Shown: piece by piece, positions 30,890 to 41,330 of the stretch
How positions within the stretch are numbered: position 1 is the first letter of the stretch
Layout of the letters: every line of letters starts with the position of its first letter
Assembly: GCA_964035575.1 (NCBI GenBank)
Contig: OZ037914.1
Location: 754,176-818,175 of the forward strand
Reading direction: 5' to 3'
From: Rhynchopus sp. YZ270_cl-10
Taxonomy: Eukaryota; Euglenozoa; Diplonemea; Diplonemida; Diplonemidae
Length of the DNA: 64,000 nucleotides
Notes under the pieces: generated by a model
Seen by the model: the letters and a program-made list of their open reading frames with translations, nothing else
Databases searched by the model: none
Told to the model about the DNA's origin: nothing
Translations under genes and position numbers: made by a program

Positions 30890-32203
30890 ATGCAGCAGCC
30901 CGAAAGCGACAACGCCGGACTTCTGTTCCGTGCCATTTACCTGAATGAGTGGGCAACCATCCCTGAGATCTGGGACTTTGGGAATGAGGAGAACATGCGC
31001 AACTTTGTGATCAACAAACTCAACGAACGCCTGGCCGAGGACGTCGGGGCGCTGCAGCAGCAGGACAACGCGGCGCTGGCATACTCTGCGTTGCTGACAC
31101 GCTTTCTTCTGCAGGCTGGCGCGCGGGATGAGAACGCACTCCATGGTATGACCTCCGACGACTGCAGAAACGAGACCATCAACTGCACAACAAGCAACAC
31201 CGGCCGCAGCGTGCCTGAACTGCAGGGCATGAACAACCTGCAGCTCCTCCAGGTTGCCTACAGCTACCTCATCCCGCAGCTCTACGCGGACACCATCAAC
31301 AAGATCCGCAACGCAAGAGACGGCGGCAGCGTGCCCCCTTGCTTCCACAACCACGACAACCACGGCAAAGGCCTCGACTGCCTCAACGTCCTCAACACCA
31401 CCGACGCCGAAGAAGGCGACTTCAAATACCTCGGCATCTCCCACCACCCTGCCGAAAACGACAACTGCTTCGTCCTGAACCTCTCCGGAAGCCACGACCT
31501 TCAAAACTGGACTCTCATCCGCCCCTTCAAGAAACGCCAGCACCAAGGAGAGATGGCGCGTATGGGTGAAGGCTTCGTTGTGGTCAACGAAGAGGACCCC
31601 AACGAAGGGCAGAACAATGTCCGGGTGAGGTTCTACCGGAACAGAGCGGATCTGTACAGTGACGTTGTCTCTCATGAGATGGTCTGTCCGCGCTCTTTGA
31701 CGCAGACCTGCGAAGGGACCCCGGACATCCGTGAGATCCACGGTACCGACCCTGAGAACTGCACGATCTTCCTTGGGTTCCACTACTACAGCCAAGACTA
31801 CTCCCCGCCGGTGGACCAGCAGGCCTTTGGTATCCTCAAGAACTTCAAGGAGTGGCGTGCGTACCGTGATGTCATTGTGAACCACAACTCCAAGGCTCTC
31901 GGGTACGGAGGCAACATTGGTGGACGCTCTGCGTTTATCTCTCCCAAGACAGGACGTAAATGTGTCGTAATCGAATGCCAAACCGACATCGGCAACTGGG
32001 GAGGATGGCATATGATGATCGGAGACGGAGCATTCTACTCTCGTGTTGAAGTCGACACCCCTCGTGGGGCACGTTCTTTCGCTAACCCCAAGGTATCCGT
32101 CGTCGACAACAACGAACTCTGTGTCACCGCCTTCATGCACGGCTGCAAAGAAAACCCATGTGAAGAAGGTGGTACCCTCATCTACTCCGTCCGTGACCAT
32201 TGA
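30890..32203 (+). CDS. Beta-propeller-like protein of unknown function, 437 aa
   Basis: Single exon, ATG 30890, high-GC coding composition. No signal peptide or membrane span, though there are several Asn-x-Ser/Thr sites. Residues 1-145 are helical (LNERLAEDVGALQQQDNAAL; LQLLQVAYSYLIPQLYADTI). From ~170 on, beta-strand repeats read like the blades of a glycosidase-type propeller: FKYLGISHHP, VLNLSGSHDLQNWTLI, ARMGEGFVVVNEED, IFLGFHYYSQD, FGILKNFKEWRAYRDV, FANPKVSVVDNNELCVTAF. Phrases of the type SxDLxxW are typical of GH43-like five-bladed propellers. I cannot place catalytic acids with confidence, so enzymatic activity is not claimed. A pyrimidine tract plus CAG lies ~25 bp upstream of the ATG. 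Confidence 0.85.
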   Translation: MQQPESDNAGLLFRAIYLNEWATIPEIWDFGNEENMRNFVINKLNERLAEDVGALQQQDNAALAYSALLTRFLLQAGARDENALHGMTSDDCRNETINCTTSNTGRSVPELQGMNNLQLLQVAYSYLIPQLYADTINKIRNARDGGSVPPCFHNHDNHGKGLDCLNVLNTTDAEEGDFKYLGISHHPAENDNCFVLNLSGSHDLQNWTLIRPFKKRQHQGEMARMGEGFVVVNEEDPNEGQNNVRVRFYRNRADLYSDVVSHEMVCPRSLTQTCEGTPDIREIHGTDPENCTIFLGFHYYSQDYSPPVDQQAFGILKNFKEWRAYRDVIVNHNSKALGYGGNIGGRSAFISPKTGRKCVVIECQTDIGNWGGWHMMIGDGAFYSRVEVDTPRGARSFANPKVSVVDNNELCVTAFMHGCKENPCEEGGTLIYSVRDH

Positions 32204-33565
32204 GAGGAATAGAAGAAGAAGAAGAAGAAGACCACAAAATAAAGGAAAACTCTCCTTTGAAGAAAGGAACCCTTTTTTTGGAAAAAGTAATAAAAATTGA
32301 CCCCCTTTTTAAAAAAATGTGATTGTTGCATTCACCCCCCCAAAAAAAAACAGCATTGTTTTGCATTTTCTTTTCTATTCACACCCAAATGCATTTTCTT
32401 TTCTTTTCGAAAACGTTTTACCCTTTTTTTTTTTGGCCAGGCGGGCGGCGGCGGCAGCGCTGGCTTCGCGTTTCCCCCGCTTTTTTAAAAAAAAATTAAA
32501 GATGTGCACGAGAGGCACATTCATCTTTCAAATTTTTCTCTCTTTTTTTTTGTTTTGCGAACGTTTTTTTTTTTTTTTTTTGAAAGACGTGCAATGCCCC
32601 CTACCTACCGATGTAGTTCATTCAGTCTTTCAATATACCTACCCCTTCTATGTTTTATCCCATTTTTATTATTTATGATACAAGATGTCTTCAGCATATG
32701 GCTCGTATTCATCTTTGCAACGTTTCTCTATTTTTCTTTTTTTGTTTTTCTTTATGCCACAGCTTAATTTTCTTCTACACACTGTTCTGCTGTTAGGCGT
32801 CGGGGGTCCCTTTCTTTTTTTGTGTCTGCGTCTGTTTGTGTACTCAATGAACCAACGCACCACATTAAAAAAAAAAAAATACCTCGAACAAAATGCAAAC
32901 TTCATTGCTCGATCCTCCCCTCCCCCTCCCAACAACGATGCCAGAACGAGAGAGACTGATTTCTCATCTTTGCTGAAAGATTGGACCTTCCCACCTTCCC
33001 CGGGGTTCTTATTTATTATTTGTGTTTTTCAAAATTCGTTTTTTTGTGCTACCAATACAAATAATTAAGGGATATGGGATAATAAGGTTTTTGAAGCAGA
33101 CTCAACGATGATGTGAAACTTTCTTTTCGTTTTTTTCTTTTATATTTTAAAATCTGCAAAAAATGCAAACCTCTTTTGCACCTCTGTTACAAAAAAAAAA
33201 AAACACAAAAATTCTAAAAATAAAATAAACAACATTATTCGTTCAATCCCACACAATAAGCGACAATACAAAAAAAAGACAATTATTTTCTTCCATCCAC
33301 CCATCTCCTCCATAGTCCGGCCAATTATTCGACCCAACTTTTTTGGAAAATCAGAACAGTCAGCCCCACTCCGGCCAACTTTTCATTTCAACACCCCCCC
33401 CATTTTTTTTCCAAACAAAACCCTTCAGAATACACAAAAAAAACACACTCTCCCCTACCTCAAAACATTCCACACCACGATGTCACTTCTTTTATAGTTT
33501 CCCTATCTTCTTTATTTTTCTTTCCCCCCCAATCCCCTCGGGGTGTCACCGCTTAAGGTGTTAAG
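32204..33565. other. Intergenic, 1.36 kb
   Basis: Contains one hp-D copy and A/T runs. The last 65 bp form a pyrimidine tract ending TTAAG, a good splice acceptor for the next gene. Confidence 0.6.
32498..32531 (+). repeat. hp-D copy, type example
   Basis: AAAGATGTGC pairs with GCACAT-TC-ATCTTT (two-base bulge); loop ACGAGAG. Confidence 0.75.
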
Positions 33566-36500
33566 GTGGCGGGACAAGGCAATGGCGTGACCTCTCCTCC
33601 CGTTGCTTTGCCAGGGTTACCTGCGGTGGTGGGGTTGCCTCCGGGATTACCGCCGCTTCCACAGGAAAGGTTATATACTGCGGCGTTGCATTTGGAGGAG
33701 AGTGTAGGGAGCTCGAACGATGCCCTAGGGAAAAGCCATGAGGTGTTGCTACCTCTGGCAAGAAGGGCCTCTGTGACCTTCTCCTCTCAAGAAGCCTCTG
33801 TCTACACCTCCACTGCTTCCGTCCTTCGAAACCCCGACCGTTTTGACCTCCGTTCGCAAGCCTCTTCTCTCCTCTCTGATGACAAAGAAGCGAAGGAAAT
33901 CCCCCGCCGCCCCTCCATCACCCTCGAGCACATCACCCGAACCGATTCGATCGACGCTCGCTCCACTCCAGGGGGCTCCAATCTGGGTGCAGGGTCTGCG
34001 TCGCGGTTTTCATTACTCTCGCATGGGGAGTTGGAAGGGTTGGAGAGAGGGGCAAGGTGTACGACTACGTTAGATCGAGGGCATCCGTTGCGAAGAACCC
34101 AATCGATTTTGAAGCGAGGTGTCGGGTCGGTTGATCTGCAGCAAACTCAGTTTGGGAGTAGAGGAAAGACTGCGTCTTCAAGCGGTACCGTGAGATCGCC
34201 GGTTGGAAGGGGGATGTGGAAGAGGGTTCATGTGGTTTCATCACGGTCTGCGGAGTTGGCGAATAGTGGAGGAAGGGAGATGAGTCTTGGGATGATTTCT
34301 TTGGGAGCGGACGCAAAAAGTGTGAAGAGTTCTCGTCAAAATTCGATGGGGGGGAGTAGTACGCAGTCGCCGCTACACTCACCGACGTCCTCTGCAGCGA
34401 GGATGGGGAGGATGCATTCGTTGTCTCTGAGTCAGCGTTCTCATGGCTCCGTAATGTCACGTCTGCCGAGGCGGGTTAATGGGGTTTCTGTAGGGGGGTC
34501 GGCAGTAGGTGTCGGTCTCACGAAATTTTCGGTGGCAAGTGATAGAGAAAAATTAGAGCGTCTAGCGAACGTCAAAATGAAAGCAGTGTGTGTCGAAAAG
34601 CGGGCCTTCACATTAAAGCAGAAGATCCGTGCGTTTCTTGACCCCACCGCAGAGCAGCCTAACAAACGAATTGCAGTGGCGTCAACGCTGTTTGCGGTGT
34701 GCATGTTGCTGCTGATCTTCCTCTCCGTCGTTCTGATTTGCATTGAATCGCAGCCGAAATACCACGAAAGCAATATCTCTGACCACGACAAAACCATGTT
34801 CTTCGTTTTCGACACTGCTGTCACAGCGGTGTTCACCTTCGATCTTGTTATTAGAGGTTTGGTTGATGAAGGCTGGTCTGAACTTCTCTTTGTGAGAGAC
34901 TCGATGAACTGGGTCGACCTTGTGTCTGTTGTGCCTTATTATTTGCACCTAGCCTTGGAGGCGTCTTCGGCAACAGGGTTGGTGGCGGTGATCCGTTTGT
35001 TCAGGACAATTAGGGTGCTTAGGGTGCTGAAGCTGGGCCGCTATTCAAAACCCCTGCAAATTGTGATTTTTACGTTAAAACACAGTGTAGTTGCGTTGTC
35101 GTTGTTGACGTTCTTTCTGACCTTGGCAACGTTTTTTTTTAGTTGTGTTATGTTCATTGCTGAGACAAATGATGGCGGGCAGACCTTTAATGAGGATGAC
35201 AATACGTGGTATCGAGAGGACGGAGAGAAGGCGCCATTTCAGTCAATTTTTCATGTATTTTGGTGGACAATGTCGACTCTGACCACCGTAGGCTACGGCG
35301 ACGAATACCCGATCACAACGTGGGGGAAGGTGGTGGCTTGCTTTGCAATTATTGCTGGGGGGTTGTCCATATCATTCCCTGTCGCCTTGATTAGCCACAC
35401 CTTCACCGAGGTGATGGAGGAAATCAATCATATTGAGGCAACAAACCGTGGGGAGGTTGACGCAGATGACGCTCAGGAACGGCTCTTTTTGGATGAATCA
35501 TTGTCACCGCATGATATTCAACGGGCAAGACAGATGTCGGGCCTGCTGGATGTTGAAGAAGGGTTTTTTGATGCACCACGCAGAAAACGCAAGAAGAGGA
35601 GGAAAAAAACCCGGCCAAATTCACCGCCGGTAGAGCCTGCCGTGTCGTCATCTCCAACAGAGTGCACACCGCCGCAACATCCTTCTGCGCTTCCGGTAGG
35701 GTCAGAAACGAAGACAACGTTGTCACGACAGAGATCGTTCAGGTCTGCCATCACCGCGTTGTCGGTGAAGGCGACTGTCGCAGAGTCAGTAGTGCCTGGG
35801 GAAGCAGTGCAGGAAGTAGTAGGCTATAGGGTGTCACAGCGTAGTATCGAAGCTGCGTTTATAGACGCTTTTGCGAAGGGAGTAACTTCGTTGACGCATG
35901 TGCACACTGCACACCCGTTTTGTGTGTTTCAGTACACATTGCTCCCAGTGTGGACGCAAGAAGGAGCGTTGGAACCGCAAAGGGTTGTCCCCCTGCAGTC
36001 CCCATCATCGCCGTCTGTGTTGAGAGGAGGGGAGGAGAGAAGTGCGAGCACCGATTTGCTATGTCCTCCGAGGTCCAGTTTTCTGTCAGGCTCTGCTTCC
36101 GTTGCGCAGCTTGAGATTGACGGTGCGCGGCGTGATATTCACAGCTTTCTTAGCACCCCGAGGGAGGTCTGTTTCTATCTGAGCAATGTGTTGTATTTGG
36201 GTGGGAAGGAGCATTTTTTATTGGAGTACCCTCCGGTGTTGGAGGTGATGCCAGGGGGGAACGGCTTGGGGCATGGGATGGTCGCGGTGAAGGGGCCGTT
36301 CTCTGCAGGTATCGTTTCGCGTTTAGTGGAAAAGGATGGGGTGGAAAGGGAAGGTGCGTGGCTGGCGCAGGTGTACATTCTCTTAGACAACCCTGCGATC
36401 ACCCAGCAGGCAGAAGGGGTAATCGAACCGCAGCTCCGACGGTGTTTTCACATAGCCCCGCAAAAGGTAAAACGGGTTCTGGTAGAGGCGAACCTACCCC

Positions 36501-36835
36501 CAGGATGTTCTTTTGTGAACAGCGACTTTCACAGACCGGAGGGAGGAATTATGTTGACAGTGGTCTGTCCATTACAACGTTTTGACGGTGAAGGTGCTGT
36601 GGTGGATGCGCTAGGAGGCTGCACCCTTCGTGTTCGGTGTACTATGGAGGCTTCATGTGTACCTGTAACAGAAGCCTTTTGCAGTGCAGTCGACTCCGCA
36701 TACCACCTCGGAGTCATCGATGCCGCCGAACGCAGTCGGCGTCTCTCCCAAACCCATACCACCCACACCGTTGGTGATATTGTCAAAACTCTCCCTCTTG
36801 TAACCTCATTTGGCGAACCTGCGTTGTGTCCGTGA
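33566..36835 (+). CDS. Voltage-gated potassium channel (Kv type)
   Basis: Six-segment K+ channel of the plasma membrane. Positions count from 33566: S1 ~367-393, S2 ~409-435, S3 ~446-463, S4 ~473-498 (RLFRTIRVLRVLKLGR, a positive residue every third place), S5 ~508-535, pore ~556-582 with the filter TTVGYGD, S6 ~585-612 (GGLSISFPVALI; PVA in place of the Shaker PVP). No T1/BTB domain is visible; instead ~360 residues of Ser-rich, probably disordered sequence precede S1. After S6 come a basic stretch (RRKRKKRRKKTR, ~672) and an unrecognised C-terminal domain (~745-1089). The frame has no ATG before 34214 (residue 217): 33566 is a GTG after a pyrimidine tract and AG. Either an upstream exon supplies the start, or translation begins at 34214, giving 873 aa with the channel core intact. 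Confidence 0.92.
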   Translation: MAGQGNGVTSPPVALPGLPAVVGLPPGLPPLPQERLYTAALHLEESVGSSNDALGKSHEVLLPLARRASVTFSSQEASVYTSTASVLRNPDRFDLRSQASSLLSDDKEAKEIPRRPSITLEHITRTDSIDARSTPGGSNLGAGSASRFSLLSHGELEGLERGARCTTTLDRGHPLRRTQSILKRGVGSVDLQQTQFGSRGKTASSSGTVRSPVGRGMWKRVHVVSSRSAELANSGGREMSLGMISLGADAKSVKSSRQNSMGGSSTQSPLHSPTSSAARMGRMHSLSLSQRSHGSVMSRLPRRVNGVSVGGSAVGVGLTKFSVASDREKLERLANVKMKAVCVEKRAFTLKQKIRAFLDPTAEQPNKRIAVASTLFAVCMLLLIFLSVVLICIESQPKYHESNISDHDKTMFFVFDTAVTAVFTFDLVIRGLVDEGWSELLFVRDSMNWVDLVSVVPYYLHLALEASSATGLVAVIRLFRTIRVLRVLKLGRYSKPLQIVIFTLKHSVVALSLLTFFLTLATFFFSCVMFIAETNDGGQTFNEDDNTWYREDGEKAPFQSIFHVFWWTMSTLTTVGYGDEYPITTWGKVVACFAIIAGGLSISFPVALISHTFTEVMEEINHIEATNRGEVDADDAQERLFLDESLSPHDIQRARQMSGLLDVEEGFFDAPRRKRKKRRKKTRPNSPPVEPAVSSSPTECTPPQHPSALPVGSETKTTLSRQRSFRSAITALSVKATVAESVVPGEAVQEVVGYRVSQRSIEAAFIDAFAKGVTSLTHVHTAHPFCVFQYTLLPVWTQEGALEPQRVVPLQSPSSPSVLRGGEERSASTDLLCPPRSSFLSGSASVAQLEIDGARRDIHSFLSTPREVCFYLSNVLYLGGKEHFLLEYPPVLEVMPGGNGLGHGMVAVKGPFSAGIVSRLVEKDGVEREGAWLAQVYILLDNPAITQQAEGVIEPQLRRCFHIAPQKVKRVLVEANLPPGCSFVNSDFHRPEGGIMLTVVCPLQRFDGEGAVVDALGGCTLRVRCTMEASCVPVTEAFCSAVDSAYHLGVIDAAERSRRLSQTHTTHTVGDIVKTLPLVTSFGEPALCP

Positions 36836-36930
36836 AATAAAGGGGGGTGTTTTTTGGGTTAATATATGGGACAGTGGGGTGGGTGGGTGGAGGGGAAGGT
36901 GTTCTCCCGATTGGAGGGGGGTTTTTTTAT

Positions 36931-37042
36931 ATCAGATGTAAACCACGAAATGGATGGTTGGGGGTGTGCACCCCCCGGTGCAGCCGGTCATACCAAAGGT
37001 ACACTGTTCACGAGAGGGCTTTTGTATTTCAATTTCAAGTCA
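36931..37042 (+). repeat. hp-E copy 5, type example
   Basis: ATCAGATGTAAACCACGAAA, GGATGGTTGGGGGTGTGCAC, CCCCCCGGTGCAGCC, ACCAAAGGTACACTGTTCAC, GAGAGGGCTTTTGTATTTCA, TTTCAAGTCAT. Confidence 0.75.
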
Positions 37043-37070
37043 TGGTGTGACCTATACAGGGGTAGTGGTA

Positions 37071-37115
37071 TACCTTAGAAGGACCTTAGAAGGACCTTTT
37101 TTACACCTTTTTTTT
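37071..37115 (+). repeat. 45-bp direct repeat, left copy
   Basis: Starts TACCTTAGAAGGACCTTAGA and ends in a T-run; identical to 37721-37765. Internally it is two CCTTAGAAGGA units. Confidence 0.85.
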
Positions 37116-37401
37116 GGGGGGGTGCTAAAATTATTTTGTGTACATTATTTTGGTGGTTTTTTGTGGCCAGAAATTTTCCCCAGAAATTTTTACCCACAAA
37201 AAATCAAAAAAATATTTTTTTGATTTCGGTGCACCGGAGCCTGTGCGTGCTGTGATGGGGTCACTTTGCGCTCAGAAATGAGTATTTTTGACCTAAAATG
37301 CATGTGTCAGTTTTTACAGGCCATTTTCAAGTTTTGTGTGCAAAGTATGGTCAGTACTTGACTCCTGAAGGAAAAGTACAAAATGAACGTGGAGTGAGAA
37401 A

Positions 37402-37450
37402 AAAGGATATGCCGAAACAATAAAAGTAGCGTACCGTGCGCCTGCGGCGC
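37402..37450 (-). repeat. hp-K fragment, reversed
   Basis: On the - strand: stem TGCGCC/GGCGCA then ACGGTACGCTACTTTT, as in the copies at 1948, 49881 and 54244. Confidence 0.6.
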
Positions 37451-37528
37451 AAGCTGGTATCCCACCTTCCCATGACATAGTGTCACAGGCTACTGCCGTC
37501 TTGGAACCCTCCATCGGCCCCTTGCCTT

Positions 37529-37620
37529 GGTACTGGGTACTGGGTACTGGGTACTGGGTACTGGGTACTGGGTACTGGGTACTGGGTACTGGGTACTGGG
37601 TACTGGGTACTGGGTACTGG
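37529..37620 (+). repeat. Minisatellite, 13 copies of a 7-bp unit
   Basis: Unit GGTACTG. It ends in the 14-bp palindrome ACTGGGTACCCAGT (37615-37628). Seven is not a multiple of three, so all three frames read the same YWVLGTG cycle, which explains the overlapping open frames here. Confidence 0.95.
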
Positions 37621-37720
37621 GTACCCAGTTTTTTGATCGAAAACAAGGCCACTCCACCACAGGGAAAGCTCGGTAAAAAGTCACCTTTTCCTTAAGGAAA
37701 TGCCCTAAGGAAAACCACCA

Positions 37721-37765
37721 TACCTTAGAAGGACCTTAGAAGGACCTTTTTTACACCTTTTTTTT
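37721..37765 (+). repeat. 45-bp direct repeat, right copy
   Basis: Partner of 37071-37115, 650 bp apart. The interval holds the 7-bp minisatellite and an hp-K fragment. It may mark a segmental duplication or the ends of an inserted element. Confidence 0.85.
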
Positions 37766-38694
37766 AGAAAAATCACACCACAGTCAACTTTTATTTTTTT
37801 GGTTTTTCTCTTTTAGTACGGCATATCTGTAGCTTCGCATAATCCACGGAGTGTGGCGGGCTGCGCTGTTGTCAACGTATTTTTTTTTCGTTTTGTTTTA
37901 TGTTTTACAATTATGATTTGTGCCCAATTCGTGTGTACACCTCATGCTCTCAAATATTTCTTCAGTTTTTCTTTTGAGTTACTTTTGTCGGTCAGGTTTT
38001 TTTGTACGTTTTTCCTCCCTTCCCTTCCCTCGTTTTACTTTTTATTTTCTCTAAGCATCCAAGTAGAATTTTTCCGTCACTACGAGAATTTTTTTTTTCT
38101 TCTTCGACGAGGTCACGGCTACGAGAATCTAAGACCTGTAGATGTGTTGCAACTTCTGGAAGGGCTTGTGGTTTGATCTCTCGCATAGGGATGGGGTAGG
38201 GGGGGGTGTAAGGCATGACACTTTGATCAACACAGACAGTTTCCACGAGACAGAAAGACACTTCCCCCAACACAGTACGTTGATGCACTTCATCGAAAGG
38301 CAGAGTCGACATACATTTACAAGGGTATCTAACCTCTCTACAAGATAGAGCAGAAAAAAGAATCATTTTGGATCAAGAGGCGACTGCACAGTAGTCCAAG
38401 AAACTTGGCGTTCACATAAGTTTGTTTGGAGCGCATTTGGTTTTGTTTTTTGTTTTTCTTGGATGTCAAACCCTATTTGAAGTACTGTCCTGCTTCGCTT
38501 CGTATTATACAGTAATCTACCCCCCTCACGCATATCCCCTTCTGGATATTGCTACCCATTGGCAGGAGGGCTCACTGCAGTGACCAGAAGCTGGCTTGGC
38601 CAGGGCTCACTCGGGGTCCACAGTAGAATTAGTTGATTTTAGTTTCTTTTTTTGTTTTGTTTTGTTTTTAGCTTTGCAAAACTTCCCCCCTGGT

Positions 38695-38762
38695 GCGTTT
38701 ATGCGGGATGGCTTCGGTGCAGTGGGTCAGTCGGAGGTGTGTGCCTGCATCAATAGCTACCG
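38695..38762 (+). repeat. hp-F copy
   Basis: TTTATGCGGGATGGCTTCGG, AGTGGGTCAGTCGGAGGTGT, GTGCCTGCATCAATAGCTAC. Confidence 0.65.
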
Positions 38763-39077
38763 TTGTTTTTTTTTTTTTTTAACACAAAGGATGCGTTGTC
38801 CACGTCCTGTTGTGTTATCTTCTCTTTTTCTTCTTTTCTCAACTTCTTTATTTAGCACCTTCCGGGGGGAGGCTATTTCTTGCAAGGCATGCTACGTTAC
38901 ATTTCAGTTTTCCCTCACCCTCGTCTAGTAGACGAACTGACAAACTTTTCGTTTGTTTGTTATCTCAGTTCTTAATACACCCCCTCCCTCTGGAAGAGTG
39001 CGTGTTCTACTGTTCCTTTTATCTCCCCCCCTCTTTCATTAAGGTGTGTCTCTGTTAGGTTCAATCATCTTTTCTTC

Positions 39078-39115
39078 AGGTTCGATGACTAAGCGATGGG
39101 CCTGATCATCTGACC
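39078..39115 (+). repeat. hp-C copy
   Basis: GGTTCGATGACTAAGC, GGGCCTGATCATCTGACC. Outer arms GGTT/GACC (one wobble) plus GATGA/TCATC. Confidence 0.55.
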
Positions 39116-40361
39116 CAACTTTTTCTTCTTTTCTCTCTCTTTTCTTTGTGCTTCTGGTAAAAGGCCTTGACCGAGATACGCACGAGAGAGAGGCACCATC
39201 ATCAAGTTGTCTTCTTTGTTTTCTTCAAAAAAAAACAAACCAACAAAAAAAAAAAAAAACGTTACTTTGAAACAGGGAAGTTCCTAAGTGGGACCGAGAA
39301 CATGAAATTCTGGATTTTAGTTTTTTTTTCCTTTTTTTTTTTCCTTTTTTCCTTAGGGGGCTTTCTTGTGGTTTCTGGTGGGTTTCACTGTAGGTGACAC
39401 ACCACCAGTGTGGTGAAATGGTCGAAACTCTCAAAAGCAAGAGTTTTCAGGGGGCAAGAAAAAAAAAATTGACACCAAAATCCTGCACCATCCAGGGCTG
39501 TACCCCCAATTTTTTTTTGCCTGCGGCGCCATTTTTCATTTTTTGCTCTGCAAAAAAGGGTTCGTTGGAAGCTAGATTTTTACACCGTACCCAAAAATTT
39601 TTGCCTGCGGCGCCATTTATATTATTTTTTGCTCCGCAAAAAGAGAAGTGCAAACGCCTCACCATTCATCGGCGGAAGCACTGGCTCCACGGGTTATCGA
39701 ACCCCAGAGAGCACTTCATTGGCATGCACACGGTTGCCACGAGGGAGCGTATGCCGGTACAAAATCACTGCCCCATCCAAATAATATTCCCAACGTCTTT
39801 GGGGATCCCCTTGCATTTTGCAGCCAAAATGCAACTAGACCAAAGCTGCAAAAAGTTCCGCGCGCGTGTAGCGCGCCCGGGTTTGGGACCCCTTTTTGAA
39901 TTTCGAGGGGCGGTTAAAGTGGCCCAGAATCACAGTTCTGACACTCATTTAGCATTGTGAGCAACGCACTAGTGGTCGTAACCAAAATTTATATCAATCA
40001 AGAACTTGTCCATTTTCTCGAAATGACCCCACTACAGTGAGGGTAGAGCTCGGAAAGCCCGAAAAAGGGCAAAAAACCCCACCCAAAAAAAAGGAAAAAA
40101 ACGGGAACATAAATCCAGAATTTTGCTGTTTTTTCCGAGAACAAGGGGCAACCCTGCTTTGAAATGCAATGTTCTGTGTATCACAGTGAGATGCCTTCAT
40201 TTTTTTCTTGTTTGAAAATTGTTTTCTTTGTTTTCGTATTGCATCCGTGTACCTTTGTACACAACAGAAAATACATTTTTTTTTCTTCAAAACATATGGC
40301 TTATCAATTACATGTATCATCTCAGAGATAGCATTTTCTGCAGATGAATCCCCTTTTTCTA

Positions 40362-40396
40362 TGATGTGTGTACACGAGAGGGGCACATGTCATCTT
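40362..40396 (+). repeat. hp-D copy
   Basis: GATGTGTG/CACATGTCATC arms around TACACGAGAGGGG, then TTCTG. Confidence 0.6.
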
Positions 40397-40435
40397 CTGA
40401 GTCTTTTTTTGTTTTGTTTTTTGTTTTGTTCTTTT

Positions 40436-40474
40436 CAGTGCCTGCGTCCGCCGTGAGGCGTTTGCACTTTAAAC
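40436..40474 (+). repeat. hp-J copy, type example
   Basis: CAGTGCCTGCGTCCGCCGTG, AGGCGTTTGCACTTTAAAC. Outer AGTGC/GCACT; loop contains GTGAGG. Confidence 0.65.
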
Positions 40475-40956
40475 GTCTTTTTTTTTTTTGTTTTTTTTGT
40501 GAGCGACTGATTGCCCTATCGAAAAAAAGCCCCTCTTTTTTTAATCGAATACGGCGTTTTTTGATGGTACTCTTTTTGACACACTTTCCCGTTACCCCCC
40601 CACCGTATAGCAAAAAACCTCCCCCCCTTTTGGGTGATTGTTGATAACAAAAAACAAAGCGCACAATTTTTTTTTCAGATCAAGAGGGACAAGTATTGTA
40701 TGTCTGCTGTGCCCCTGCACTCACAACACCCCACCCCACCCCACCCCCCCCGTATGAATAAAACAAAATTCAGTAGTGGTGTGCATCCTCAGGTGTCCAC
40801 ACACCTTTTTTTCCCCCCCTTCTTTCAGACTGCCCCCCTGTTTTGGATACGGAGTGCCTTTTGTTTTAAATAAAAAGTAATTTATTGCTTTTATCTATTC
40901 AAAAAAAAATATTTATTTTGGGGAGATCCGGGTGCCCGCAACAACAATATTCACAA

Positions 40957-41330
40957 GCAATCACAAAAAAAAAATCCTCTTCACAAAAAATCACAAACAA
41001 TCACAAACAAAAAATCTTATTCACACAAAATCACACAAAATCACAAAAAATAAATCCTATTCACAAAAAATCACAAACAATCACAAAAAATAAATCCTAT
41101 TCGCAAAAAAACACAAACGATCACAAAAAATCACAAAAATCACAAAAAATCACAAAAAAAAAATCCTATTCACAAACAATCACAAAAAATCACAAACAAA
41201 AAATCTTATTCACAAAAAATCACAAAATCACAAAAAATAAATCCTATTCACAAAAAATCACAAACAATCACAAAAAATCACATCCACTTTTTGTGATTTT
41301 TTGTGATTGTTTGTGATTTTTTTTTTTGTA
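40957..41330 (+). repeat. Left TCACAAAAAA array
   Basis: Irregular tandem units (TCACAAAAAA, TCACAAACAA, ATCCTATTCACAAAAAA). Near 41284-41320 the array turns over (TCACATCCACTTTTTGTGA) and runs on in reverse, giving it an internal foldback. Confidence 0.9.

Larger units (their letters stand above)
36836..40908. other. Gene-free 4 kb between the channel and the foldback element
   Basis: Holds hp-C, D, E, F and J copies, a 7-bp minisatellite, a pair of 45-bp direct repeats and a TCACTGCAGTGA palindrome at 38572-38583. The block TTTTTGCCTGCGGCGCCATT occurs twice (39515, 39597), each followed by TTTTGCTCYGCAAAAA. A 188-codon frame at 39394-39960 covers this block and is not convincing. Confidence 0.55.

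Noticed and set aside
30824-32200. Long minus-strand frames opposite the propeller gene, RME-8 and other genes
   Set aside because: Mirror frames caused by GC-rich third positions in the true genes; their translations are low in complexity and unrelated to families.
37480-37695. Open frames with YWVLGTG repeats on both strands
   Set aside because: Translation of the 7-bp minisatellite; no independent coding signal.
39680-39705. Possible tRNA T-arm GGGTTATCGAACCCC
   Set aside because: The loop is not TTCRANY and no cloverleaf can be drawn from the DNA before it.
39394-39960. 188-codon ORF over the GCCTGCGGCGCC blocks
   Set aside because: It covers tandem repeat blocks and lacks a conserved or domain-like sequence.
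40885-41316. 143-codon frame rich in Lys, Asn, Ser and His
   Set aside because: Translation of the TCACAAAAAA array of the foldback element.
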